A DNA stretch of 64,000 bases from an uncultured Alistipes sp. (GCA_944320685.1 CALUIK010000001.1:62001-126000), one strand, 5' to 3'; counted from the first letter of the stretch, positions 39,701 through 47,520 are shown. A program made the numbers and translations. Notes: a model not told the origin generated them from the sequence alone.

Positions 39701-41468
39701 TGTCGCCGCTGCGCAGCGTGTCGCCTTCGTATACATACTGCCCGCTGAGGTTCAGCGAGCCGTTCATATTGTCGGGCCACCACCCCACGGCATACATCTC
39801 GGCACCCAGCGACAATGTCGAGATCGAGTCGCGTCGGTTTATGTTCATGGCATGCAGGTCGGCACGGTCCACGACCAGACGCACGTCGCACACGGGTTCC
39901 GCTCCGTTCATGTCGGCGCGGCCGCTGAGCATCATAGCCAACGGCCCGCAGTCGCTGCGCAACGTTCCAGTGAAACTCTTGTTGAGGATGCGTCCCGTCA
40001 GCGACAAAGAATCGTAACGGCACTCCATGAATTCGGCCGACTCGACATTGCCGTCGACATTGCCGTCAATGCCGCCGCCGTCGGCCATAACACCGTCGAA
40101 ACGCACCGACGCCGATAGGGGGCCCAGAGTATTGTTCTGGAGCAGACGCCCCAGACGTACATGACGCACGGCAGCCGAGGCTGAAACGGCATAGCGGCGC
40201 ACAGTATCGCCCGCCTCCATATTCATGGGTGTGCGCTTCACCGCCACGGATACGTTGCCCGCCTGCGTGGTCAGTTTCAGGTCGGTGGCAAACGACCGTA
40301 TGCCGCCGTTGAAACGTCCTGCGCATATCATCTCGCCGGCACCGTTCATAACGGAACGCAGCCTTTCCGGAAGTTCGCTGCCGCCGATACCCGACGCAAG
40401 GCGCGAGACGTCGGCCTCGCATGTGGCCAGACGTTTCAGGTCCACCGCCATCGTCGTACGGCCTATGTCGGGCAATCCCTGCAGCGATACATTGGTACGC
40501 AACGATGTTCCCTCGCCGAAAGATATGTTCTGCACGTCGACATTCATATCGGCGACAGCCCCCGCTACACTGACCTGCATATCCTTTACGGCGAGTTTCC
40601 ACGGCAGCAGACCCGGTGCGAAATGGGCGATGTCATCGGTCGAGACTGATGTGTCGTAGAGTTCGCCGTCGATGGCCACATTGTGTACGAAATCCTTGTA
40701 CGAGGCCCAATTCTCGCCGCGCAGCACCAGCGATTTGAGGCGGATGGCCGACTTGTCGGTAACGATCTCGAAGTCGCGCAGGTCGATAATGCCGCGGTCG
40801 ACCAGAAAACGCCCCTTGAAGTTGTCAATCCTGAAACCGCAATGCTCCGTGGTAGAGAAGTTGCGTATGTCGCCGCCGATCATGCCGCCGCGGAGCGTAA
40901 AATCGTCGATGAAGGCCGACGTATGTTCGAGGTGCATGTCGCTGTAATCGATACCATACTCGGGGTCGCGGTGTTCGCGGTGTTCGATCACGAGGGTGAG
41001 ATCATCCACCTGCACGTTGCGTATTTTGAACCCGAAATCGCCGCCTCCTTTCTTCTCCTTGTTCGAGATACGGTCCATAACCTGCTTTATATTCATCACC
41101 CCGTCGGGCGTCTCCCGCAGATAGAGTTTCGAATCCTTCAACTCGCCGTTCTTGAGCACGATGCCCGAACGGTCGCCGCGCATCCCCGCCAGATGGAGTT
41201 GCAGGCAGCCGACATAAAGCAGCGTGTCCTGCTGGTAATCCTCGACATAGAAGCCATCGACACGCACACTGCCCAACGCTCCGATACGGATGCGGTCGAT
41301 CGACACCGTAGTCTCCAGCCTGCGCGATGCGTACTTCACGGCGCGGCCCACCACAAAGTTCTGGACCGAAGGCAACGACACGAGCAGCGTAAGCACGATA
41401 GGGCAAAATATCAGAAACAAAACTGTCACTGATATCGCCTTTAACAATATTTTCGTAACTTTGCGCAT
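36792..41468 (-). CDS. tamB: TamB-like translocation/assembly module protein
   Basis: A 1558-aa protein. It begins with one membrane anchor (about 10-32: LLKAISVTVLFLIFCPIVLTLL), then a very long beta-repetitive region, and the TamB C-terminal DUF490 domain (about 1100-1480, with GDYTITEGSYLFTLQNIINKRFIIEEGSTIQWAGDP at its core). A low-complexity basic/Gly tail ends it. AsmA/TamB proteins form hydrophobic grooves across the periplasm that carry phospholipids to the outer membrane. The gene is divergent from tsaD, with overlapping promoter regions. Confidence 0.92.
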   Translation of the reverse strand: MRKVTKILLKAISVTVLFLIFCPIVLTLLVSLPSVQNFVVGRAVKYASRRLETTVSIDRIRIGALGSVRVDGFYVEDYQQDTLLYVGCLQLHLAGMRGDRSGIVLKNGELKDSKLYLRETPDGVMNIKQVMDRISNKEKKGGGDFGFKIRNVQVDDLTLVIEHREHRDPEYGIDYSDMHLEHTSAFIDDFTLRGGMIGGDIRNFSTTEHCGFRIDNFKGRFLVDRGIIDLRDFEIVTDKSAIRLKSLVLRGENWASYKDFVHNVAIDGELYDTSVSTDDIAHFAPGLLPWKLAVKDMQVSVAGAVADMNVDVQNISFGEGTSLRTNVSLQGLPDIGRTTMAVDLKRLATCEADVSRLASGIGGSELPERLRSVMNGAGEMICAGRFNGGIRSFATDLKLTTQAGNVSVAVKRTPMNMEAGDTVRRYAVSASAAVRHVRLGRLLQNNTLGPLSASVRFDGVMADGGGIDGNVDGNVESAEFMECRYDSLSLTGRILNKSFTGTLRSDCGPLAMMLSGRADMNGAEPVCDVRLVVDRADLHAMNINRRDSISTLSLGAEMYAVGWWPDNMNGSLNLSGQYVYEGDTLRSGDMRITARSGEGRRSVSLTSDFADATFTGPTSYAEIAKYLESAMSKYLPSMFDSGVRDYAGPDAAGYSTLAVTVKELDPLLDAVSDGLQLAPGSKLNFMLNPADNVISLRAESDYLEKGRLLATRLKMNMVNQGDSLALYLTSEDLYAGGMHMPQLSMMGGAKNDRMHVSAGFDDPADSLSGMLSLWARAGRDSTGMRRMAMAVLPSTVTQRGRNWRISSDMISIDTARIEVNDFMVRTDDQMLHVDGVASRSRSDSLTLRLNNFDISSLAGFAMGMGYDVAGTGSGTASMKSVLHRGELTSDIGLDNVTVNGVAVPPLQLDSRWDFERQRVRILMNNRTTGDNIVRGYYAPSTGRYYAEARFEGMDMSLLDPILSGIVSATSGTATAALELSGQKRDATLTGSIDVTDLATTVDFTQARYTVPRATITVENNHLRASNVRVYDSEQNDGLLTMDLNLQHTSNISYMLRVLPRNMIVLNTTSRDNDLFYGKVYASGAATISGSKKGATLDIVASTAGNSQFFMPLSSKTDVSTADFVIFEKPGMQLDTMNYLERKKLMFERRNRGRSSEGSTMQINMELTANPNAEVQLVIDPTVGDIIKVRGDGTLNMRIVPSANIFDMYGDYTITEGSYLFTLQNIINKRFIIEEGSTIQWAGDPMDARLDINAVYKLKASLKPLLSSTTLDNISRAVPVECIINLSDKLTNPSVTFDIKVPNADSEIQNAVANLLNNQQSIATQFMYLLVSASFYSDSSTSSSIGASASAATGFELLSNQLSNWLSSDDYNIVLRYRPRSELTSDEIDFGFSKSLVSDRLIVELEGNYLIDNQMSANSNMSNFLGEAYITWLIDENGNLKLKGFTQTIDRFDENQGLQETGVGIYYKEDFENWKDLKRRVRERFTGKRRRAQREAQADSLGNGGVGGGPARRERLQGGTAGGGADSVTTVVTAGKAGIAGLPAAAAGPDGWIGFGREE
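41456..41463 (+). promoter_or_regulatory. -7 box for tsaD
   Basis: TAACTTTG matches TAnnTTTG; the leader to the ATG at 41537 would be about 68 nt. It lies within the first codons of the divergent tamB gene. Confidence 0.45.
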
Positions 41469-41488
41469 CGTAGCTCGGTTTAAACCTA

Positions 41489-41496
41489 CAAATGTA
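41489..41496 (-). promoter_or_regulatory. -7 box for tamB
   Basis: On the minus strand this reads TACATTTG. The start codon of tamB is about 20 nt further on, giving a short leader. Confidence 0.5.
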
Positions 41497-41536
41497 AATA
41501 TTTTCCGTCAAACCGTAACAAGATACCTCTGAAAAA

Positions 41537-42565
41537 ATGGATATCACGATACTCGGCATAGAGTCTTCCTGCGACGACACCTCGGCCGCCGTCATACGTA
41601 ACACCACGCTGCTGTCGAACGTCATAGCCTCGCAGGCCGTGCATGTAAAGTACGGGGGCGTAATCCCCGAACTCGCATCGCGCGCACACCAGCAGAACAT
41701 CATCCCCGTCGTCGACACAGCTCTCAAGGAGGCAGGCGTCTCGGTAGACAAGCTCGACGCCATAGCCTTCACCCGCGGGCCTGGACTTATGGGGTCGCTT
41801 CTGGTGGGTACGTCATTCGCCAAAGGGCTCTCGGTGGCGGACAACATCCCCCTTGTGGAGGTCAACCACCTGCAGGGGCATATCCTCTCGCACTTCATCG
41901 ACATGCCCGACCGCGAGACGCCGCACCCCGACTTCCCGTTCCTCTGTCTGCTCGTGAGCGGCGGACACACGCAGATCGTGCGCGTAGACTCGCCCCTCGA
42001 AATGCAGATCATAGGCACCACCATCGACGATGCCGCAGGCGAAGCCTTCGACAAGTGTGCCAAAGTCATGGGCCTGCCCTACCCGGGCGGCCCCGTGATC
42101 GACAAATTGGCCCAAGAGGGCGATCCCCATGCCTTCTCCTTCGCCCGCCCGCATGTCAAGGGCGAGTTCGACTACTCGTTCTCGGGCCTCAAGACCTCGT
42201 TCCTCTACACGCTGCGCGACGAGGTGAAACACGATCCCGACTTCGTCGAGAAACACAAGGCCGACCTCTGCGCATCGCTGCAGTACACTATCATCGAGAT
42301 CCTGCTCGACAAACTGATCAAGGCCTCGAACTCGCTCGGCATAAGGGATGTCGCCATAGGCGGTGGCGTCTCGGCGAACTCGGGCCTGCGCAACGCCGTC
42401 GCCGAGGCTGGACGCCGGCGCAGGTGGCGCACCTTCATCCCCGAGCTGAAGTTCACCACCGACAACGCAGCCATGATAGCCATATCGGGTTACTACCGCT
42501 ATTGCAACGGCATGCTCGCCGGTCTCGACACCGCACCCGCCGCACGCATCGAAGAGATGCTCTGA
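41537..42565 (+). CDS. tsaD: tRNA N6-adenosine threonylcarbamoyltransferase TsaD
   Basis: A 342-aa protein of the ASKHA fold. It starts ILGIESSCDDTSAAVI, with the metal-binding His pair in VNHLQGHILSH (H111, H115), LLVSGGHTQIV and IGGGVSANSGLRNAV. With TsaB and TsaE it puts the threonylcarbamoyl group on A37 of ANN-decoding tRNAs. Length and motifs are normal. It is followed by a GC-rich hairpin and then by the promoter of the next gene. Confidence 0.96.
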   Translation: MDITILGIESSCDDTSAAVIRNTTLLSNVIASQAVHVKYGGVIPELASRAHQQNIIPVVDTALKEAGVSVDKLDAIAFTRGPGLMGSLLVGTSFAKGLSVADNIPLVEVNHLQGHILSHFIDMPDRETPHPDFPFLCLLVSGGHTQIVRVDSPLEMQIIGTTIDDAAGEAFDKCAKVMGLPYPGGPVIDKLAQEGDPHAFSFARPHVKGEFDYSFSGLKTSFLYTLRDEVKHDPDFVEKHKADLCASLQYTIIEILLDKLIKASNSLGIRDVAIGGGVSANSGLRNAVAEAGRRRRWRTFIPELKFTTDNAAMIAISGYYRYCNGMLAGLDTAPAARIEEML

Positions 42566-42590
42566 CCCTTCCCCGCAGCACACCCATCAC

Positions 42591-42634
42591 GGCAACCCCG
42601 TCCGACAGGCTCCGCGCCGCCGGACGGGGCTGCC
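42591..42634. terminator. GC-rich hairpin after tsaD
   Basis: Arms 42591-42604 and 42621-42634 pair over 13 of 14 positions (core CCCCGTCCG/CGGACGGGG) around a 16-nt loop. The T-run is weak. Confidence 0.6.
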
Positions 42635-42740
42635 ATTGCCTTATATTCGCAAGACAATACATTTTAACATATTACACTCATCGAAACGGTTTCTTGTATA
42701 GAAATATACAACATGTTATTTACCATTTAGAATATTTACA

Positions 42741-42748
42741 TATCTTTG
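42741..42748 (+). promoter_or_regulatory. -7 box of the nitronate monooxygenase-like gene
   Basis: TATCTTTG matches TAnnTTTG in an AT-rich gap. Transcription would start near 42754, after the in-frame ATG at 42746. This argues for the ATG at 42785 as the true start. Confidence 0.6.
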
Positions 42749-42784
42749 TCCCGACATAATCCGGAACATCTAATCATAACAGGA

Positions 42785-43864
42785 ATGAAACCGTTGAAAA
42801 TAGGAGATCTCACGGCCACCGTACCCATCGTACAGGGCGGCATGGGTGTAGGGGTGTCGCTTTCGGGGCTGGCCTCGGCCGTAGCGAACGAAGGCGGCGT
42901 AGGCGTCATATCGTCGGCAGGACTCGGCGTAATATACCGCGACTACTCGCACGACTACGACGAGGCGAGCATCTACGGCCTCGGCGAGGAACTGGCCAAG
43001 GCCCGCAAACTCACAAAGGGTATCATAGGCGTCAATGTCATGGTCGCCATGTCGAATTTCGCCGACATGGTACGCACGGCCGTCGCCCGCAAGGCCGACA
43101 TCATATTCTCGGGTGCGGGGCTGCCCCTCACGCTCCCGTCGTTCCTCAAAAGCGACTCGACCACCAAGCTCGCCCCCATCGTATCGTCGGCGCGGGCGCT
43201 GAAAGTGCTATGCCGCCGCTGGATCGAAGAGTACGGATACGTGCCCGACGCCGTCGTCGTCGAAGGGCCCAAAGCCGGCGGACACCTCGGCTACAGCGCA
43301 CAGCAACTGGACGACGCCGGATGTACCCTCGAACATATCCTGCCGGAGGTTGTGGCCGAGGCGCGCGAGACGGAGCAGCGCACGGGAAAGCATATTCCGG
43401 TAATCGCCGGCGGAGGAATATATACGGGCGAGGACATATACGACATCACGGCGCTCGGGGCCGAGGGCGTACAGATGGGCACGCGTTTCGTGACCACCGA
43501 GGAATGCGACGCCTCGGACGAGTTCAAACAGAGCTATATCCGCGCACGCAAGGAAGATATAGAGATCATTCAGAGCCCTGTCGGCATGCCCGGCCGCGCC
43601 ATCCACAACAGCTTCCTCGAGAAGGTAAGGGAAGGGTTGAAACGGCCAAAAAACTGCCCCTTCAACTGCATCAAGACGTGCGACGTCAGCCGCTCGCCAT
43701 ACTGCATCATGATGGCCCTCTACAATGCGTTCCGCGGCAAACTCGAGAACGGCTACGCCTTCTGCGGCGCCAACGCATGGCGCTCGGACCGCATCGTCAG
43801 CGTCCGCGAACTGATCGCGTCGCTCAAGCAGGAGTTCGACCGCAAGGTGGCATCCCTGCGGTAG
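42785..43864 (+). CDS. Nitronate monooxygenase / 2-nitropropane dioxygenase-like FMN protein
   Basis: About 359 aa from the ATG at 42785, chosen because the promoter lies over the upstream ATG. The TIM-barrel FMN fold is shown by VPIVQGGMGVGVSLSGLASAVANEGGVGVIS, VVVEGPKAGGHLGY, IPVIAGGGIYTGEDI and GAEGVQMGTRFVTTEE. The C-terminus carries several Cys (FNCIKTCDVSRSPYC). Relatives either oxidise nitronates or, like FabK, reduce enoyl-ACP. I cannot separate these from sequence alone, but the early QGGMG motif is common to both. Confidence 0.85.
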   Translation: MKPLKIGDLTATVPIVQGGMGVGVSLSGLASAVANEGGVGVISSAGLGVIYRDYSHDYDEASIYGLGEELAKARKLTKGIIGVNVMVAMSNFADMVRTAVARKADIIFSGAGLPLTLPSFLKSDSTTKLAPIVSSARALKVLCRRWIEEYGYVPDAVVVEGPKAGGHLGYSAQQLDDAGCTLEHILPEVVAEARETEQRTGKHIPVIAGGGIYTGEDIYDITALGAEGVQMGTRFVTTEECDASDEFKQSYIRARKEDIEIIQSPVGMPGRAIHNSFLEKVREGLKRPKNCPFNCIKTCDVSRSPYCIMMALYNAFRGKLENGYAFCGANAWRSDRIVSVRELIASLKQEFDRKVASLR

Positions 43865-43885
43865 GATTTGCCAAAAATGAATACA

Positions 43886-43913
43886 GGTCGCATACCTTTC
43901 AGGATATGCGGCC
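43886..43913. terminator. Imperfect hairpin between convergent genes
   Basis: CGCATA (43889-43894) pairs with TATGCG (43905-43910), extended by flanking G/C pairs with a bulge. An A-rich 5' side and TTCTT on the 3' side suggest a weak bidirectional terminator. Confidence 0.4.
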
Positions 43914-43942
43914 CGTTCTTCCGACAGTGAGCGGCGGCGCCG

Positions 43943-45406
43943 TCAGAAGAACCCCACGCTACGTATCTTAGTCTGCCGCAGGCCCGACGCCTCGCGCTCG
44001 ATGATGCCCGTCAGCACGTCGGGGGCGTCATGCCAGCGGTTCGAGCGGAATATGCGCGAATAGGACGACAGGTGGGCATACATCTCGGGCCACCGCTGCG
44101 ACCATCCCCGCGGAAACCGCACCGTATGCATAACCGTAGCCGAATGGGACAATATACGCGCCTCCTTGTTGCCGCTCTGGTGGAACCACTCGATGCGCAC
44201 CTGCGGCAGCAGGCGTTGCAATGCCCGCGCGAAACCGCGGCCGCCGTTGTTGCTCTCGACGAGCATCGACGCTACGGGCGTGCGGCCGACCATCTCCGCC
44301 ACAAGGCCTTCAGTCACCTCCATCGGCTCGCGCGAATAGACGGCGTCGAGCAGGTAAATAACCCCGTCGGCATCGACGGCATAGGCTACCGAGCAGAGGT
44401 AGTCGTCACCCGTGTCGGCCGTGTCGGTATAACCCGAATAGCGGACGATCTCTGCCGGCAGCGTGTCGTATTCGGCAAAACCGTCGCCGTATAGCAGGCC
44501 GCCGCGCGGCGACGGACGGCCTTGGTACATACACTCGAAGCGCAACGGGTCAAGACGCCGTTTCGACTCAAGCAGCGAGACGCTCTGGCGCTCGGGCCAC
44601 AGCGCCTCGCCAACTCCCCGCGTGTCGATGCCGCACGGCGCGCCGCATTTCAGCGCCTCGAAATTCAGGCTCAGCCAATCCCCGTCGCCCACACGGTCTA
44701 TGTCAGACCATTCACGCAGGTCGACGCACCGCTCGCGGCGGCGCAGTTCGCCTATAAGGTCCTCGTCATGCCAGCGCGTGAAGACGATCAGCTCGCTCGA
44801 GGCGTTGTGCATGCGTGTCCGTACCACCGAGGTATACCACTCCCAACAGTTCTCGCGGACGAGAGGCGAATTGGCCTCCATCGCATCCTTGTAGAGGTCG
44901 TCCAGAATGAAGCAGTCGACACGGTTGCCTGTCAGCGACCCCTCGCGCCCCACCGACAACAGACCGCCGTCATGGCCTATGATCTCCACCTCGTCCGACG
45001 TGCGCAGGTAACCCGCAGGCTTGCCGCCGCTCTTGATACGCGTTCCGGGAAATATCCCGCCGTACTCCTCCGATTCGATTATGCGCTGCACGCGGCGGTT
45101 GAACTTCGATGCCAGCGACGCCGAATACGACGCCACGGCCACCTTCGCATCGGGATCCACCCCCAGCAGGTAGGCCGGCAGCAGGGTACTCGCGCCCACA
45201 CTCTTGCCGTGCTGCGGCGGCATCGACACCATAAGCCGCCGCAAACGACCTGCCGCGAATAGCTCCAAGAGACGGTAGTAGACATCGTGGAAGGGCCGAA
45301 CCTCGAGAAACGGATATACCGCCACGGCAAAATCGGCAAACGCCACCGGCCCGCAGGGAGAGGCTTCCGACGCCGCACCCCGTACATACGAAACATCCCC
45401 GCTCAT
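43943..45406 (-). CDS. Orphan phage-type terminase large subunit (TerL), apparently intact
   Basis: A 487-aa protein with both TerL domains. The ATPase has Walker A MPPQHGKS (62-69), Walker B ILDD (167-170) and the coupling motif TRWHDEDL (210-217). The RNase H-like nuclease has candidate metal ligands D328 (GYTDTADTGDD), E384 (LVESNNGG) and D463 (HDAPDVLTG). In phages TerL cuts concatemeric DNA and pumps it into capsids. Here no portal, capsid, small terminase or integrase gene is nearby. The start overlaps the stop of the upstream 96-aa gene by 4 nt. It may be a phage remnant or a domesticated enzyme; the intact motifs argue against simple decay. Confidence 0.88.
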   Translation of the reverse strand: MSGDVSYVRGAASEASPCGPVAFADFAVAVYPFLEVRPFHDVYYRLLELFAAGRLRRLMVSMPPQHGKSVGASTLLPAYLLGVDPDAKVAVASYSASLASKFNRRVQRIIESEEYGGIFPGTRIKSGGKPAGYLRTSDEVEIIGHDGGLLSVGREGSLTGNRVDCFILDDLYKDAMEANSPLVRENCWEWYTSVVRTRMHNASSELIVFTRWHDEDLIGELRRRERCVDLREWSDIDRVGDGDWLSLNFEALKCGAPCGIDTRGVGEALWPERQSVSLLESKRRLDPLRFECMYQGRPSPRGGLLYGDGFAEYDTLPAEIVRYSGYTDTADTGDDYLCSVAYAVDADGVIYLLDAVYSREPMEVTEGLVAEMVGRTPVASMLVESNNGGRGFARALQRLLPQVRIEWFHQSGNKEARILSHSATVMHTVRFPRGWSQRWPEMYAHLSSYSRIFRSNRWHDAPDVLTGIIEREASGLRQTKIRSVGFF

Positions 45407-45693
45407 AACCGCAGACGATCACGTATTTCGGAAAATGAAAAACCGTTCGGCACCTCCGAGCCCTCCGTCGAGGTGTGGAACTCCCACCATACGGGAACCA
45501 CGTCGTCGATACAGTCACGGTCGCCTTCCGGCAGCCGCTCGATACGCCGGTAGATTATGAGCGAAACGGTAAGGCGGCATTCTACGTCGCCGTACTCAAA
45601 TTCCACCGCGCCGGAAAAATAATCCGACCGGCCGATACGCTCAACCAACAGGTCGGTAGCCAGATCGTAAAGTTCAGGTGCAATCAGATACAT
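45403..45693 (-). CDS. Hypothetical 96-aa protein coupled to the terminase
   Basis: Not recognised. It is a small acidic protein without a signal peptide or membrane segment, with the core GAVEFEYGDVECRLTVSLIIYRRI and then DDVVPVWWEFHTSTEG. It looks like a compact beta-rich fold. Its stop overlaps the terminase start by 4 nt (ATGA), so the two are translationally coupled and probably act together. It does not look like a helix-turn-helix small terminase. A minus-strand -7 box lies about 70 nt upstream, next to the repressor operators. Confidence 0.75.
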   Translation of the reverse strand: MYLIAPELYDLATDLLVERIGRSDYFSGAVEFEYGDVECRLTVSLIIYRRIERLPEGDRDCIDDVVPVWWEFHTSTEGSEVPNGFSFSEIRDRLRL

Positions 45694-45762
45694 GATAAAA
45701 CAATATTAAAAAGTTCAACTTGCATGTTTGCGATTAAAATCTTAATGCTTAACTTTGCAACA

Positions 45763-45770
45763 CAAATATA
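45763..45770 (-). promoter_or_regulatory. -7 box of the 96-aa/terminase operon
   Basis: On the minus strand this reads TATATTTG. The expected -33 region (about 45786-45795) falls inside the inverted repeat at 45773-45797, so a bound repressor would block this promoter. Confidence 0.6.
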
Positions 45771-45772
45771 CG

Positions 45773-45797
45773 ATCAAATATTGAACTTTGATTTGAT
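45773..45797. promoter_or_regulatory. Candidate operator 1 of the S24 repressor
   Basis: ATCAAAT (45773-45779) and ATTTGAT (45791-45797) are perfect inverted half-sites with an 11-nt spacer, in the AT-rich divergent region between the repressor and terminase genes. Confidence 0.5.
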
Positions 45798-45802
45798 AAA
45801 AG

Positions 45803-45814
45803 TCAAATTTTTGA
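45803..45814. promoter_or_regulatory. Candidate operator 2 of the S24 repressor
   Basis: TCAAATTTTTGA is a short palindrome (TCAAA, 2 nt, TTTGA) using the same TCAAA half-site as the first repeat, 26-37 nt before the repressor ATG. It could support autoregulation. Confidence 0.45.
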
Positions 45815-45839
45815 TATAATAATTTTCTATAACCTTCCT

Positions 45840-46511
45840 ATGGAAAGCAGAGTAAAGCTTATACGCAAGGAATTGAAGATGACACAAGAGCAATTGGCTC
45901 AACATCTTGGCATAGGCAAGGCGGCCCTCTCAATGATCGAGACGGGGAAGTGCGGCCTCTCGATGCGCAACAAGAACATCCTTATTCAGGAATTGAACGT
46001 CAACCCCGAATGGCTCGACACCGGCAAAGGCAAGATGTTCAATGCCGAACCGGCCTATACGGCCTTCCGCCTGCGCAGTGACAACTCGCTGCCGATGCAG
46101 AGCGTGCCGCTCTACTCTATCGAGGGGACGGCGGGGCTGGTGCCCCTGTTCACCGATCAGGCGTCGAACAAACCGGTCAACTACATCCACATCCCCAACC
46201 TGCCGAAATGCGACGGGGCGATATACATCGTCGGCGACTCGATGTACCCGCTGCTCAAGAGCGGCGACATCGTACTTTACAAACAGCTGCAGAATATAGA
46301 CGACATATTCTGGGGCGACATGTACCTGCTCTCGATAGACCTCGACGGCGAGGAGTACATCACCGTAAAATATATCCAGCGCTCCGACCGCGAGGGCTAC
46401 GTAAAACTCGTGAGCCAAAACCCCCATCACGCGGACAAGGAGATAGAGGTGAACCGCATACGCGCCATAGCGCTCGTAAAGGCGAGCATACGCATGAATT
46501 CGATACGATGA
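45840..46511 (+). CDS. HTH-S24 (LexA/CI-like) repressor
   Basis: A 223-aa protein. An XRE helix-turn-helix spans residues 1-60 (LKMTQEQLAQHLGIGKAALSMIETG). The S24 domain has catalytic Ser134 (VGDSMYPLLKSGD) and Lys177 (EYITVKYIQ). An Ala-Gly pair (A98-G99 in EGTAGLV) lies 35 residues before the Ser, the same spacing as the self-cleavage site of LexA, so RecA-stimulated autocleavage is plausible. It is divergent from the terminase operon across two candidate operators. Its stop overlaps the EamA gene by 4 nt. It is either a phage-type or an SOS-type regulator. Confidence 0.9.
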   Translation: MESRVKLIRKELKMTQEQLAQHLGIGKAALSMIETGKCGLSMRNKNILIQELNVNPEWLDTGKGKMFNAEPAYTAFRLRSDNSLPMQSVPLYSIEGTAGLVPLFTDQASNKPVNYIHIPNLPKCDGAIYIVGDSMYPLLKSGDIVLYKQLQNIDDIFWGDMYLLSIDLDGEEYITVKYIQRSDREGYVKLVSQNPHHADKEIEVNRIRAIALVKASIRMNSIR

Positions 46512-47434
46512 AAAACAGGTCCGGAGGCAATCTCCCATACCACATCACCGCCGCCGTCACCTCGGCGGTCTGGGGCACCACGTTCATCAGTTCGAAACTG
46601 CTGCTCGCGGAGGGGCTTTCGCCCGCGGCCATCATGACCCTGCGTTTCACGCTGGCATACGTCTGCATGCTTCCGTTCATCCGGGGCCGCATCTTCGCCG
46701 ACAGCCTGCGCGACGAGGCGCAAATGGCACTGCTCGGAATCACGGGAGGCTCGCTGTATTTTCTGCTCGAAAACACAGCCCTGCTCTACACGCAAGCCTC
46801 TAACGTGGCCATAATCATAGCCGCCACACCCCTGCTCACCACACTCGCCGTGCACCGGATAGTGCGGCAGGAGAGCGCCGGACACCGCCTCTACCTGTGC
46901 TCGCTCGTTTCGCTCGCAGGCGTGGCGCTGGTGGTGTTCAACGGCCAGTTCCTGCTGAAACTCTCCCCGCGCGGCGACCTGCTCACGCTGGGCGCCGCCG
47001 TCTCGTGGGTCGCATACAGCATTCTGGTGCTCCGCCTCGAAAAACGCTACCCGCCGACCATGATAACCCGCAAGATATTCTTCTACGGCATCGTGACGCT
47101 GCTGCCGTACTTCATCTTCCGCCCCGAGCACCTCACTGCGGAAACGCTGCTGCGGCCCGCCGTCGCCGGAAACCTCTTATATTTGGGAATCGCCGCCTCG
47201 CTCGTATGCTATTGGACGTGGAACATGGTGATCCGCCGCCTCGGGGCCATACGCGCCACCAACTATTTGTACATAAACCCGATAGTCGCCATGATCACCG
47301 CCCACTTCGTACTCGGAGAACGCATCACACCGCTGGCTCTGGCCGGTACGGCGCTTATAATTTTCGGGGTGTCGATGGCCGAACGCCGCCCGCATCCCAA
47401 ATGCCCCGCAGGGCCCGAAAATGAAAAAATGTAA
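46508..47434 (+). CDS. EamA-family DMT transporter
   Basis: About 308 aa from the ATG at 46508, which overlaps the repressor stop (ATGA). It has about ten membrane segments in two EamA repeats, with AVWGTTFISSKLLLAEGLSPAAIMTLRF at the start and NPIVAMITAHFVLGERITPLALAGTALIIFGV near the end. The substrate is unknown; relatives export amino acids or metabolites across the inner membrane. Translational coupling to a LexA/CI-like repressor is unexpected and may simply reflect insertion of the regulator in front of it. Confidence 0.9.
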   Translation: MKNRSGGNLPYHITAAVTSAVWGTTFISSKLLLAEGLSPAAIMTLRFTLAYVCMLPFIRGRIFADSLRDEAQMALLGITGGSLYFLLENTALLYTQASNVAIIIAATPLLTTLAVHRIVRQESAGHRLYLCSLVSLAGVALVVFNGQFLLKLSPRGDLLTLGAAVSWVAYSILVLRLEKRYPPTMITRKIFFYGIVTLLPYFIFRPEHLTAETLLRPAVAGNLLYLGIAASLVCYWTWNMVIRRLGAIRATNYLYINPIVAMITAHFVLGERITPLALAGTALIIFGVSMAERRPHPKCPAGPENEKM

Positions 47435-47466
47435 CCGCGCAAGCGATAACGTATCCGATAAAAAGC

Positions 47467-47474
47467 TATATTTG
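47467..47474 (+). promoter_or_regulatory. -7 box of the korAB operon
   Basis: TATATTTG in an AT-rich gap; the leader to the ATG at 47521 is about 40 nt and also AT-rich. No good -33 TTG was seen. Confidence 0.6.
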
Positions 47475-47520
47475 TCGAGAATTTAAATTTTTTTATTTAC
47501 AATTCGTAATCTTCCCGAAC

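Noticed and set aside
38328..40118. A plus-strand frame of 596 codons inside tamB
   Set aside because: It is His/Arg-rich antisense sequence with no start context or domain.
42746..42784. Upstream ATG of the nitronate monooxygenase-like gene
   Set aside because: It lies within the -7 promoter box, so it would not be in the mRNA.
43943..47434. A complete prophage or integrative element
   Set aside because: No integrase, portal, capsid, tail, small terminase or attachment repeats could be seen around the terminase.
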